Source of the DNA: Tanytarsus gracilentus
Taxonomy: Eukaryota > Arthropoda > Insecta > Diptera > Chironomidae
DNA length: 64,000 nt
NCBI GenBank assembly: GCA_038502055.1
Contig: JAXRKN010000044.1
Coordinates: forward strand, 9,635,501 to 9,699,500
Direction of reading: 5' to 3'
Positions 1 through 11,670 of this stretch are shown here, piece by piece (position 1 is the first letter of the stretch; every line of letters starts with the position of its first letter). The notes beneath the pieces are model-generated. The model made no database searches and had not been told where the DNA came from. It was given only the letters and a program-made list of their open reading frames with translations. Position numbers and translations under genes: made by a program.

Positions 1-1198
1 TGGAGGAAATCATTTTATTCAACATCACAAAAACCCCTTTTAGCTCAATGATTTTATTGCTAAAGCTTTTAAGCGATTTTATGCGATGTAATTTGTCGCT
101 ACAACCGTCATAATTAGTTTTTCTTGTTTGAATGGCATTAAATATAGAGTTTAAAGCGTGGGTGTGGAAATAAACACAGATTGGCGCCATGAATTAAATT
201 TTAAGACAGCTCCAATGATCTTCTTCGTAAGCATATTTCAAAGGACGTTAAAGTCTCATATATGACAAATGAGCGTTGTGTTACTAAAATAAACAAGGGC
301 ATGACCTCGAATGTCCTGGGATACCAACATATTGCTGTTTTTTAAATCGTTAATGCTTCAAACAAAGCACAGAGTTGATAAAAAATATTGAAGAAGAAGA
401 ACATAAAACTAATTTTATTAATTTTTTATTTAATGAATTGAACTTTTTGTATTTTTATATCTTTCCTCTAAATCTTTCAATTTTTAATAATTTCTACTTT
501 TTTTTTCATAAACTGTGCCAATGCTATCAAGAATTTTTTTACGATGATTCAAGTTGATTATGAAATACATGCTTATGGTGTTGTTTCCAAGAATCCCTCG
601 AGTACAATTAATTTCTATAAGCTTGTAAAATTTTCAACACTTTCCAACTTTTCTCTCATTCATACGTTCATATAGGCGTTACATTCATCCTCTCCTATGT
701 TTTCAAACAAGAGACACATTTTCTCAAATTTTTATATCTATTAACATATCAATTTGATATTTTATGCTCTCAACTCCGGAACCGATGTTATTTGTGCTGT
801 TTTATTTTCCGCTTTTTCGTATTAAATCTCTGTGCACATTTCTTCCGCTATGTATTCCACATTTCAATTTTTGAGTGAAAAAAAAAACATTTTCAAGGGA
901 AAATTTATTTACTTTGCTCGTTTTTTTTTTTTTTGTATTTTGAATGTACAAATTGGAAATTTTTCCTTTCTTTTATAAGTGAATTACAATAAATTTTACG
1001 AATTAATGTGAAAAGCGATTAATTAATCCAATTCAATTTTGCTGTTGGTAAGATGAGAATAAAATTGGATGACCCAGCGAGTTGTACTCCTTAAAGGATC
1101 ATCATAGCTAGAATTTTTTGCTGTAATTTTTCTATTTTGATAGCATTTAAGATGCTAGCATTGAAATTTAACTGTAAATTCGATGTAATAGTAGCATT
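1..1198. other. intergenic, no gene seen
   Basis: AT-rich sequence without a convincing coding frame on either strand. The short open frame at 375-557 is low-complexity Phe/Leu/Asn and has no conserved motif. The missing 3' exons of the Methuselah-like gene (minus strand) could lie here or beyond the left edge, but I could not recognise them. Confidence 0.6.
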
Positions 1199-1789
1199 TT
1201 ACAGTCTTGCTGCTTTGAGTTGATAAGAGGCTGTGATGGTTTGAGACGGTTCCATATTTCCGTTGGGCTGAAAGTTTCCAGCTAGTAGCATTTGATCGAT
1301 GATCTCAAAGGAACTCACAATCGTCGGCTTTGACTCTTTATTCTTTTTCATTATGATTTTTCCATTTCTGATAAACACAATTGGCATGCCAAGTTGCGAT
1401 TTGACGCTCAAAACCTTGATGTGAAGAGCCCGATTGTAGTTTGTCAGCGCATGATTTAAGTAAATTTCACTCTTCAAGTTGTTTTTCTTATCGCATTCAA
1501 ACTTTTCGCGCATCACTCTGACCTTTTCATCCTCATTGACAAACCAAACAATAACTAAAACTATTGGAAGCTTAGCGGTGCGAATAATCTTTTTGTACGC
1601 TTTATCAATTATATTCACGTTACATTTCACTCCACATTTCGTTAGCAGATCTATCACGAACATCTTCATATCCACATTTTTAATTTCATTTTCGCTGATG
1701 ACTTTTATTTCCATGCAGTTTCTTAAATTAAATTGCTCTAATGCATTTAATCTCAAGTCCACGGAAAATAACTTTTCGCTCGATTTCAT
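1199..1789 (-). CDS. FP-C / L1-ORF1-like nucleic-acid binding domain protein
   Basis: A 196-codon open frame from ATG to TAA. The C-terminal half (about residues 108-170) has the layout of the FP C-terminal domain found in insect retroelement ORF1 products and baculovirus FP-like proteins: 'IYLNHALT', a basic and hydrophobic stretch, then 'VFIRNGKIIMKK'. The N-terminal half ('ALEQFNLRNCMEIKVI') matches the RRM-like start of L1-type ORF1, which usually reads LE-RRN followed by a beta strand. A splice-acceptor-like TTTTTCAG lies directly before the ATG, so an upstream exon, perhaps a coiled coil, is possible. I see no reverse transcriptase nearby, so this is either a domesticated or stranded retroelement ORF1, or a host gene of that fold. 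Its function is unknown. Confidence 0.5.
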   Translation of the reverse strand: MKSSEKLFSVDLRLNALEQFNLRNCMEIKVISENEIKNVDMKMFVIDLLTKCGVKCNVNIIDKAYKKIIRTAKLPIVLVIVWFVNEDEKVRVMREKFECDKKNNLKSEIYLNHALTNYNRALHIKVLSVKSQLGMPIVFIRNGKIIMKKNKESKPTIVSSFEIIDQMLLAGNFQPNGNMEPSQTITASYQLKAARL

Positions 1790-2460
1790 TACTGAAAAAG
1801 TTTTCTTTTAGCTCCAACAACAACGAGGGCATCTTCTTAAACATATTTGAGACGGAAAAGCTTTTTTACACTGAGCTTCCTTTTCTTTGTAACAAGAAAG
1901 ATATAAAAAATGTGATGAAAGTGAAATCGATAAAAATCATTTCATCAAATGTCGTTTTGGGGGTGGATTGAAGAAGAAGAAGTGTTTGAATTATGATGAC
2001 ACATAAAAGACATCTTAGAAAAAGAATGGAAAATGGAACAAAAGTGTAAATATATAAACTATTGTTTCATTAAAAACTTTTAACTTTAATTGCTCCCAAA
2101 ACTGCCCAACTATAGTTCTAAATTACTTCACGCAACATGACGCAAAGCTCGCTAAAATTTAATGAAAAGAGAGTGAAACTGAAGTTAATGACGACGATAA
2201 TGATGTTTATTTCGGCGGTCATCGAGAGCGGCCCAAAAAAACTGTTGATTTAGGATTGTTAAGGGGAAAATTGGAAGCGGCAGCTTGTGCTTGGTTTACA
2301 CCCCACTTTTGCCTCATTCTAAAAATTATGGCCGGGTCTAATTAATTTTTAATAGCTTTCTTTTGTTCGTTGTCATGAAGCAGGCAATATGCGAGCACCA
2401 TAAATTCATCATACATAGTTCATTGGTTTTATACACAATAAACTTCGCGAAGGGATGCAA

Positions 2461-2620
2461 GGGATGAAATGTTGAGTAATCTAGAATCGGATTTATATTT
2501 TAAATAATTTCTAAAGTTCAGAAAGATTTAAAACTTTGTAAAATCTTTGCAGATTTAAATCTGAAGTAATTTAAAGCAAACCTCAAAGAGATAAATTTAA
2601 ATCTTAACATTTCATCCCCA
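2461..2620. repeat. short inverted repeat (GGGATGAAATGTT arms)
   Basis: GGGATGAAATGTT at 2461-2473 is matched by its reverse complement AACATTTCATCCC at about 2607-2619, enclosing about 135 bp of AT-rich DNA. This may be a small fold-back element. No clear target duplication is seen. Confidence 0.35.
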
Positions 2621-3766
2621 TGTAGTGAGAGAAATTGATAAATGATCGTTCTTTCTCTTCACTCCATAAACATTTTGTTTCAGCGCATTCAACGATAATT
2701 GATGATGGCTTGAGCTATAAAAAAGAGCTTCCTCGTTGATGGACCAAAGCGAAATATATTTTTGGAATATCATATTTCCGTTTAATGACACAGAGAAAAT
2801 TATCAATTTTCCCTCGCAAACTTTTGTCCGAGTCATTACATTCGTCCATAGACTGAGAGTGTGCCATTGTCATTATTTTAAGCACAATTGTGCCTTCGCC
2901 CAAAATGAAAATGTCTTTTCACTAAAGTAAACTTCAACAGCTCTCTTTGTGTACTTATTTTTGCCGAATATATTCGCTTCGTTTTATCGCTCTACAAACA
3001 TTAAACATACTCTCGAGTTGATTTTAGCTTCTGTTTACTTGCAACTTAGTTCTTTTGATTTTTTATTTCATTTTCAGCGAGGTTAAAGCAGCATGTGATC
3101 AAAAGTGAAATGTTAAATTTAAAATACTTAAATTTTGATCAAGTTTGAGGCTAAAAGGAATTTTGAAAATTACAGATCTTTTGTTTTAAAAGAAATCTTC
3201 ATCTCGACTCGTCTTGGAAATCAAGTTGAAAGACACAAAATCTCCTTTTGTGATTAATTAATTAACGCTTCATGTCTTCTTTATTTTATTCCCATTCTCC
3301 TCGCTGTTGAGAAATTTATGTCTGTCATCGTGTTATTGTAAGCAGAATAAAATTCTTTTGAGAAAATTTTCCCACTTCATACGATTTAATTTTCCATTTA
3401 CACTAAACGATAAAGAGAATCTCGCCTCCAAATATTGAATTAAATAAGTGAGCAAATTTTGTGAAAATTTGTATTTTGTGTGTGACAACAAAGGTGGGAA
3501 GAATGGCTATGAAAATTCACTTAAGAAGGAGGATGATTCATTGATTACGTAAAAATAGTGATTGATCACTAAATCAGATATTATGAAATATCATAAACCC
3601 CGTCAGAATTTGCGTAATACTTTTTGTATAATTTTTGATAACAAAAAGTGATAATTGATAATGTCTTTTTTTTCGTCACGCAAACTGCCATGAGATGTAC
3701 AAAAATAGTCGCATATAATTTGCTAAATTTTATGATTTTTGTAATCACTTTTGTTCTTTCTTATCT

Positions 3767-3968
3767 TGGCCAACAATCTGCTATTAATTTGCCGGGACAG
3801 TACCGGATTTTTACGAATTTGTCCGGATTTTGTCAATTGAAATATAGTAGAATAAATTTTGGTAGTTAAAAAAAGTTCATTAACTTCAAAAAGTATATAA
3901 AATTTATCATTTCTTGGTACCAAATTTTTTATATCCCGGATTTTAAAAAAACTCTTATGGCAGCCCTA
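3767..3968. mobile_element. putative MITE with 9-bp direct repeats
   Basis: A 202-bp segment is flanked by TTCTTATCT at 3758-3766 and again at 3969-3977, which would suit an 8-9 bp target duplication of hAT type. The right end reads, in reverse complement, TAGGGCTGCCATAAG. The left end (TGGCCAACAATC) resembles it only weakly. Internally the motif CCGGATTTT occurs three times. No transposase is present, so the element would be non-autonomous and old. Confidence 0.4.
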
Positions 3969-4894
3969 TTCTTATCTGAATCAATAAATTATATGTATTT
4001 GCATATTTTGCTCTTGACCGTGGCGTGTCGTCAGTTTGACTGTTCTGTATATTTTATTGATAAGAAGTTGCATTCGCAATTTAGCACAGCTGCGTCATAA
4101 AAAATTGGATTTCAATAAACGAGCAATATGCTTAATATCTGCAGGAAATACAAGCACCCGAAAAAAATCTATATTTGATTTCCAGTGAAGTGGAAAATTA
4201 TTGTGGGGTCGAAATGCTCATTTAATATTTATCGCTCCTTGTTGAGTAATGTTTTGTTATTGCATGCTCGACTTGTAGCGCTAATCTCGTCATTTAGATT
4301 TTTGTGCCGCTAATTAGCTTTTGATAAAGGTTGAGCACACAAGAGAGAGGGAGGGCAATGTGATAGTGTCACTCATTAAACAACATTTCAATTAATTAGA
4401 TCCCAAAAGTTGGAGGGAAAGGCTGAGAGTTATTAGCGAGGTAAAAATTATTTTTAGAGAACCAAACGCAAAATTTGTTGACGACTTTATTAAGGTAATT
4501 TTTGGAATTGAATTTCGATTAAAATTAAATTAATTGGGTTGACTTAATTTTTTAAACATTTAATAAAATTCCAAGGGACGAACACACAGAATTTTAAAAC
4601 TATTAACCTAACGTATATTTTTATGTGACAATTGTTTTTCCTTAAAAAACTTCTAAACGATGATTTTTCAAACTTTTACCACAAAAATCAACTCGTGGGC
4701 ATGCCATCTCTGTCTTATTAAACTTTTTTTTCATGAAAAGTGACCTTCTGTCGAGCTTTACATAAACTTAAATATTTGGCATCACGATAAGCATCATCAT
4801 CGAGCATCAACAGAAGCGAATGAGAAAGTTTAGGTCGAGTGAATATATCTAAAGAGTGTCTGATGTCAATATTTATTAAATGAAAGCAACTCAC

Positions 4895-7800
4895 CCGAAG
4901 GTCCAGTAGATGTCAAGACACATGACATTCAACCATGAGAATGCTGCAAGAGAAATGATAAATTTTTTTTATTTCTCTCAATCGAGATTAGGTTTGTGGA
5001 GCATTGTTGAGACTTGAGAGAATATTCAGAAAAAAAGTGTGTGTAAAGATGAAAATTTATTGCTTTCTATGCTTTGTGGAGGAGGAGACCATTAACTTTC
5101 ATCCCCAACATCATAAATTTTCGAGCACTTTAATCTGATTGGGATCATTGTGAAAAAGAGGGAAACGAGCTCAAATAAAATATCAAACTCACCTGATAGA
5201 AGACCGAAATAAACGATGAATGCTAGAGAAAAAATTTAAGAAATTTAATTTCATTAAAATTTCATCCTTTTTCATGTCAATTCGGAATTCGATGGGATCA
5301 AGGGATGGAAAATTATTTTTATAAAAAAATGTATAAATTTATATCTAAATAAATATTTTTTCATCCCTTTTACTCCCATCACGTTTGAATTCTCAATCTA
5401 AGCAAGATACAGCATGAAAAACTAATGTAATCCGTCTATACATACCAATAAGCAGACAAAACGGAAGCCTGACATCAGTTGCAAACTGTACAGCTGATAA
5501 GAATGTATATCCCAAAAGTAGACTAATTACATGACAGACCACAGTTTTTCCATGAAGGTTAAGTAATTTGGGAAGGAAAATATAGACGAAAAATGTTAGA
5601 GCTAAAAAGAATGCAGAGATTGCTAAGAGCGTGGCATAAATTTGAAATTGAACTTGTTGTGGCGTGTCGTCACTAAAACAGACGAATGTGTGCATCTGCA
5701 AGAGTTAAAATATTTGATTTAAATTAAATGTGTGAATTTAAATAAATTTAAATTAAAATATTTAAATTTTTTCTTTCACAAACCTGAGGTGGACCTTCGT
5801 CATCATGATACGAAAAATAATCAATGCAATATTCATCGCTTGTGTAAAATTTCTCATATTTTGGTGTAAAAAGACTGCCATCGATACCACTGTGAAAGTA
5901 ATTTCCATCCTCTTCCACGTCCAGTACATATTTTGCGCAATTTTTATGCCTTAATAGTCCAAACTCTGTGAAAGAAGTGTCCATTGAATATTTATCAATT
6001 TTTATAGCTTTTTTGTCAAATACACGCAATGCATTGTAAACAAGTTAATACACTAAGTTCAAATAAATTTTTGGCGAATGATTTACTGATTTGACTGTTT
6101 TATGGGTTTTAGATGGAAAAATTGCACAATAATTTTGCGTCAATTTATTTTCTATTTGATAAAGATTCTAACTGGTATTCAATGACTGGCAATTAAACTT
6201 AAATATATTCACTTAAAATACTCTTAAAAATTTAATTTGAAAAGCTTAATTCATTAAATATTTTTCAATTTTTTCATCTTCATTCAAACATTTGACAAAT
6301 TTTTTTCTCAATTTTTTTCCTAATTTTCCATCTTGATGAAAAATCTTTTCCAATCATGTCGTCAAACTTCTCTCGAACTCATCAATCAACCATCTTTGCA
6401 CACGACATTGATATGCATAATTTATAAATATTCCCTCCATCTGTTACTCGATCATGCCATTTATTTTTGTATCCTCGTCTTGTTGAAACTCTCATTAAAT
6501 ACATTCAAGTAAAAGTATCCACTTTAAAATCATTGTAATTGTTTGTTTATTTCGTGAGAAATGCAATATAGGAAAAAATTGAAAAGAAGGAGTGAGTGTG
6601 AAATATAATGTGAAGATATATAAAACTCACATGTTCGAAGCTATTTTAATTTTTTTTGTTGAGATTTCGAACACATATATGTGTAAACATAAAGAGCTCT
6701 TTAGAAGCTCACGATAATCTTTATTGTAAGTTTTTCTAATAATAGAAACTTGAATCGATTGTCTACGATGGAAAAACATGTTGGAGGAAAATTAAGGTGA
6801 AATTTGTCATTTTAAATAATTTTTGATAAAAAATTCAATAAAAATAAAATCATAGAAATCAATAAATTTCAATTTGTTTTAATTTCGCGGTAATTTCTCA
6901 TGCGCGTGTATTTAGCATGAAAAGCCTTTACACATCAAAAGTCTTCCTCCAGGTGTAAAGCATCAACACACTTTCGCGGAATTTATTGCATTCATTTTCA
7001 AACACACACACGATTCGATTATTTTATGCGACGACGTTTCCGTTATTTGTTTTTCATACAATCGATTACCCAGCAATTCTACAAATTAAAACATTCCTAA
7101 TTATTCCTAATTATCCTAATTATTCCTAATTATCCTAATTATTTTTTTAATTTTTTAAATTTTCTTAATTTTTTTTGATAATTAGAATAATTCTATTGAT
7201 ATAAGATCAATTAGAACTAAATTACAGGCCTGAACTGAAATTCAATTTCACTTCTAGCACTGGATTTGGTGTCATTGGATCTCGCTTCGCAGACCTTTAA
7301 TTTTAGGTGAAATACTAAGTTAGAAAGTTTCCTAATTATTCCTAATTATCCAAAAAATTAAGAAAATAATTAGGATAATTAGAAATAATTAGGAATAATT
7401 AGAATAATTAGAATAATTTGGAATAATTAGGAATAATTAGGAATGTTTTAATTTGATACATTATAATTTGAATCCGCTGTTCAAAATAAATACACAAACT
7501 CACCCGATGGCTCCAACGCTGCTGGTTCTAAATGCGATTGATCTATGTTAAAATCGTGAAATTTTATAGCGACGTCTGTATGATGAGGCTCACAAACAGT
7601 TTTATCTCCATCATGATAAAATCTTTCGCCATGAGGACAGCACTTTTGGAGGCATGGCATTGTCTCACAAACTGATTTGTCACGACAAGTTTTAGCAATA
7701 AATTTTGATCGTGATTTTTTACCGAAATGTTCTTGAGCCGAGGAAATGTTCTCAATTTCTGAATTTAATGTCGCCTCGATGCAAAAAGAATTTCTAATAA

Positions 7801-8428
7801 CTTCAGGACCCAAAGGGCGGGTCTTAGTTAAAATTAAAGAACTTCCACGAATTTTAAGTCCATGAACGAGCGAATGATACTCAACGAATGCCTCATTCTC
7901 TTGACATTTTAACACTTCATGATCAAATAAAACAGTTTTGTCACTTAGCAGTTCAGAAAAATTACTTTCATTGAAATTTTCGATGCATCTTCTCTGAAAT
8001 ATATCATAAGACATTCCGGATGCACAGCATTTTTTCAACTTCACAATCTCCAAAAAATCATTCACTGTGTCCAACTTTTCATCGCATGTAAATGTAAAAT
8101 ATTTTCCGTCCATCATATCGACACAGCTCGCTGAGTGACTCACTTTGGTGGGTCCATCTAGATGCTTTGAAATTAACGATTGATCACCACATGGAGGCCA
8201 ATGAGAGTCATAATCAACAAGTATATTAAAGCCGATGAATTTTTGATGGGAAAACTCGGTAAAATTTTTTGTATCATTACTTGGCACACAATTAAAAAGT
8301 TCACCGGTTAAAATTAAATTTTCATCGTAGACATCAGTCGCCACAACATCATTGACCGGACAACATTTTTTTATTTTTTCACCCGACACAGTCGATGATA
8401 GCATTAAAATAGCAATTAGAAACATCAT
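4895..8428 (-). CDS. Methuselah-like GPCR, 5' part (3' end outside window or unresolved)
   Basis: Class B-like insect G-protein coupled receptor of the Methuselah family. Exons on the minus strand are 8428-7504, 5965-5784, 5695-5446, 5222-5193 and 4943-4895. Phases agree at every junction, giving 478 residues plus two bases. A signal peptide (residues 1-16) is followed by a Cys-rich ectodomain with the family's CC pairs ('KKCC', 'KCCASGM', 'QKCCPHGERFY') and a repeated 'DGKYFTFTC' type motif. Exon 3 carries TM1 and TM2. The 30-bp and 49-bp micro-exons complete TM3, ending in the family signature 'WLNVMCLDIYWTFG'. TM4-TM7 and the stop were not found, so the gene either runs off the left edge after a long intron or is truncated. 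Intron 1 holds a 374-bp fold-back element. The ligand is unknown; Drosophila relatives act in stress response and lifespan. Confidence 0.85.
5291..5382. repeat. small fold-back repeat in GPCR intron
   Basis: GATGGGATCAAGGGATGGAA near 5291-5310 faces an imperfect reverse complement, with TTTCATCCC and a run ending CTCCCATC at about 5358-5380, around an AT-rich loop. It sits in the intron between the 250-bp exon and the 30-bp micro-exon. It resembles other small GGGATG/GGGTTG fold-backs in this window. Confidence 0.45.
7082..7455. mobile_element. fold-back element with 33-bp perfect terminal inverted repeats
   Basis: The 374-bp unit starts with CAAATTAAAACATTCC and ends with its exact reverse complement; the perfect match runs for about 33 bp. 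Inside the ends both arms are arrays of short TCCTAATTAT-type repeats, in opposite orientation on the two sides, around a non-repetitive core at about 7200-7320. There is no coding capacity and no clear target duplication. It lies in intron 1 of the Methuselah-like gene, 49 bp from the exon 1 donor. Confidence 0.75.
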
Positions 8429-9174
8429 GACGTGAACAATTCAAGAGCTTAAGATGAACTGAAACTTTTAATGATTGTCAGAATTATTTTTTCACTAATT
8501 TCATTTCAGATCCGATCCAATTAAAGTCTCTCGATGTACTGAAAAAAATCTCGCGGAGCGGAGCGATTAAATTTGAGAAAGGCTAACGAGGGTGAAAAAA
8601 TATTTTGTTTTTTTTTGCATGAGGTGTTGATGACCTGTTGAGCTTTTGTATCGGAATTTTAAAGTTAGTACATTTAATTTATTTTCAAAAAAAAATTGTA
8701 ATATTTTTAAATTAAATAATTATCAGATCATTTCGAGACAAAAAATTGCAATTCTCAATACCTCATCAAACTAGCACAAACATTTTTTTTCTGTTTGCAC
8801 AATTCACTCGTATTCACGTAAGCACGCAAAATCAAGAGAGAACTTTTCACACTTTTTGAATTGTTGACATTTAACTGAAATTTAAATCTATCTTATCGGG
8901 GGAATATGAGATTCATCAAACATAATTTTAATGTCCTGCGGGATGATTGAAAATTAATGACTTTTTGTGATTGACATCTGTTGCATGTGATTTTAATTTT
9001 TTCCGTTAAGTTCAAATTTCAAATTTGTGCTATTTCGTACCCTTCTCAAAGCTGTGAGTCCCTTCTTCTTATTTAAAGAACGCACAGCTTTTAAAAAACA
9101 AATAATTGCGATTTTAACTTTTCCCCATCAGAATCGTATGATTTAGAGCATATTGGCTGTGAGTGAGCTGCAAA
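8429..9174. other. divergent intergenic region between GPCR and DHX33
   Basis: A 746-bp AT-rich spacer between two divergently transcribed genes, presumably holding both promoters. No clear TATA box or repeat was recognised. Confidence 0.5.
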
Positions 9175-11447
9175 ATGACGAACAAAGTTCCAGATTCGTA
9201 TGAGGAGCAGAGAAAGCGACTTCCAGCTCATCTCTATCGTCAACAGTGAGTTAATTACTTTTTTCACACTTCGACCACATTTGACTATTTTTTTATAATT
9301 TCTATTTTAGCATAATTAACTGCATACATGAGCATTCGACATTATGTTTGATTGGAGAAACAGGCAGTGGCAAGTCTACACAGATACCTCAATTTATTCT
9401 TGAGAGTGGATTGTTGCGAAATGGAATTGTGGCAATCACACAACCTCGACGAGTTGCCTGTATTACGTTAGCCAGCAGAGTGACGAAGGAAAAGGGCATT
9501 GAAAGGATCGGTGATCTTGTCGGGTATGCTTAAAACTATTCATTGAGTCAAAGTATCTATAAAAAATCATCTTTTAGTTATGCCATTCGCTTCGAGAACG
9601 CGACATCAGACAGGACGAAAATCAAGTACATGACCGATGGAATTTTACTACGTGAGGCAATAACTGACCGACTTCTTAAACGATATCAAGTAATAATTCT
9701 CGATGAAGCCCACGAGCGATCAGTCAATACCGACGTTCTTTTTGGAATTGTCAAAAAGGTTCAACGTGAGAGAAAAACGTGTCGATTACCGGAACTTAAA
9801 GTGATTGTCATGTCAGCCACTATGGATGTAGATCATTTCTCAAAGTACTTCGATAACTGTCCTGTGCTATATCTTCCCGGTCGGACACATCCAGTGACGA
9901 TAAATCATGTGAAGCAGGTGCAGGAAGATTACATGTTTGCCGCTATCTCTACACTCCTTCAAATTCACCTCAACGCTGAACCTCAAGAAGACGTTTTAAT
10001 GTTTCTCACGGGAAAAGATGAGATTGAGTCAATGTGCAAGCAAATTCGGAATATAGCAAAATCACACGATCTGGAGGGTAAAATTCCTCTCAAAGCTTTT
10101 CCACTTCACTCGCAATTACCACAAACTAGGCAAATGGATGCTTTTACAAAATCCTGCCCAGGCCATCGGAGAGTAGTGGTGGCTACTAATATTGCTGAAA
10201 CGTCAATCACATTGCCGGGTATAAAATATGTGATTGACACCGGTGTGGTTAAAGTGAAAAAGTATGATCCAATTACTGGAATGGAAACGTTAAAAGTACA
10301 AAAAATTTCACAAGCACAAGCGTGGCAGCGATCGGGACGTGCTGGTCGTGAATTCCCAGGAACTTGCTATCGAACTTATACACTCAATGAGCTGAATAAT
10401 TTTGAAAAAACCTCTAAACCTGAAATTTTAAGATGTAACTTATCTGCGACAATTCTCCAGCTACTCGCAATCGGTATTAACATAGAGAACTTTGATTTTA
10501 TGGACAAGCCGCCAGCGGAAACAATCACTTCCGCTTTTAAGCATCTCAAGCAACTGGGTGCAGTTAAGTCAATTCAAAATCCAGTTCTCACAGAAACTGG
10601 TCGTAAAATGGCCCACTTCCCTATCGATCCAATGTACAGCAAGTGCATAGTCTCTGCCATTAGATACGAGTGTGTCGCTGAAATTTTAGATCTGATATCT
10701 ATTTTGTCAGCTGAAAATATTTTCTGTGAACCTGGAGTGAGTTTAAGAGATCAAGCTGTTGTGCAACACGCAAAATTCACTGTAAAGTACGGCGATCACT
10801 TGACTCTATTAAATGCTTACCATCAATTCGAAAATAGTCAAAATCAAAAGAAGGTGAGTTTAATTAAAATCAAGATATTTTTTATCAACTTAAAAATTTA
10901 ATTTTCAGTGGTGCCAAGACCACTTTTTGAACACGAGAAATTTATTTTTCGCAAGAGAGGTTCGACAGCAGCTGGGTGAAATTTGTGCGGCACTTAATAT
11001 TTCAGTGACAAAACCCTCTAAGCAGATGGATACAGAAGAAGTAACTTAAAACTCATTATCACTTTCTAAACAATCATTTCTTTATTTCATTTTTAGGTCG
11101 GTAAATGCCTTATAACTGGTCTCTTCAATAACATTGCTGAATATCAACCACGTGAAAATTGCTACATGGTTCTGGCAAGTCGGCAACGTGCTCATATTCA
11201 TCCGTCGAGTGTCCTCAGTGGCTATCACCATTCAGGTCAGAATGGTGTGAGTAATTCCAATGGCAATGGAGTTGTCGCTGGTGTCGGCAAAATGCGAGAT
11301 CCAAATCAAAAGCCAAGTCATATAATCTTCAGTGAAATTGTACAAACATCGAAGATATATTTGAAAACTGTCACTCAAATCGATCCCGAGTGGGTACTGA
11401 ATGTTGCACCTGAATGTGATTTTCTCAGTCGAATCAACCGAAGTTAA
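9175..11447 (+). CDS. DHX33: DEAH-box RNA helicase DHX33
   Basis: ATP-dependent DEAH-box RNA helicase. The human family member DHX33 is nucleolar and acts in rRNA synthesis and translation initiation. Exons are 9175-9245, 9311-9523, 9578-10853, 10909-11040 and 11097-11447, giving 680 aa. Walker A GETGSGKS spans 39-46, DEAH 137-140 and SAT 174-176; the motif VI sequence QRSGRAGR is near 355. The winged-helix, HA2 and OB-fold parts follow, with 'AIHPSSVL'-type 'HIHPSSVLSG' near the end. Stretches such as 'AQAWQRSGRAGRE' and 'TGVVKVKKYDP' fit DHX33 better than DHX40 or DHX35. An insertion of about 30 residues, rich in Gly/Asn, splits the OB-fold region after HPSSVLSG. A poly(A) signal at 11592-11597 lies about 75 bp before the glutaredoxin start, so the two genes are tightly packed. 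Confidence 0.93.
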
Positions 11448-11670
11448 TGATTTTAACAATTTGTTTTAGACAATTTTTCAAGAAATGGTTTTTGTGAATT
11501 CACTGCCAAAATATATGAGAAAAAAAATCATTAAAAATTATTGAATTTTTATTAACGGTTTAAATTTATTTTTAAAATGCTTTTTGGGGTAAATAAAATT
11601 TGAAAGTTGTGTGCCCAGAAAATTCTCATTTCATTTCAATCAAAACAAAAAACTGAATCTCCTATTAAAA

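Larger units (their letters stand above)
1790..4894. other. long non-coding stretch, probably last visible intron of the GPCR gene
   Basis: About 3 kb without a convincing exon. It contains a putative MITE (3767-3968) and a short inverted repeat (2461-2620). The Methuselah-like gene must continue to the left of 4895 on the minus strand, so all or part of this may be intron. The two small overlapping open frames at 2612-2930 lack conserved motifs. Confidence 0.5.

Noticed and set aside
1812..1971. Plus-strand exon-like frame after TTCTTTTAG opposite the FP-like ORF
   Set aside because: Short and antisense to the better-supported minus-strand frame region; no homologue recognised.
2612..2930. 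Overlapping short frames on both strands
   Set aside because: Mutually antisense, no conserved residues, no splice partners.
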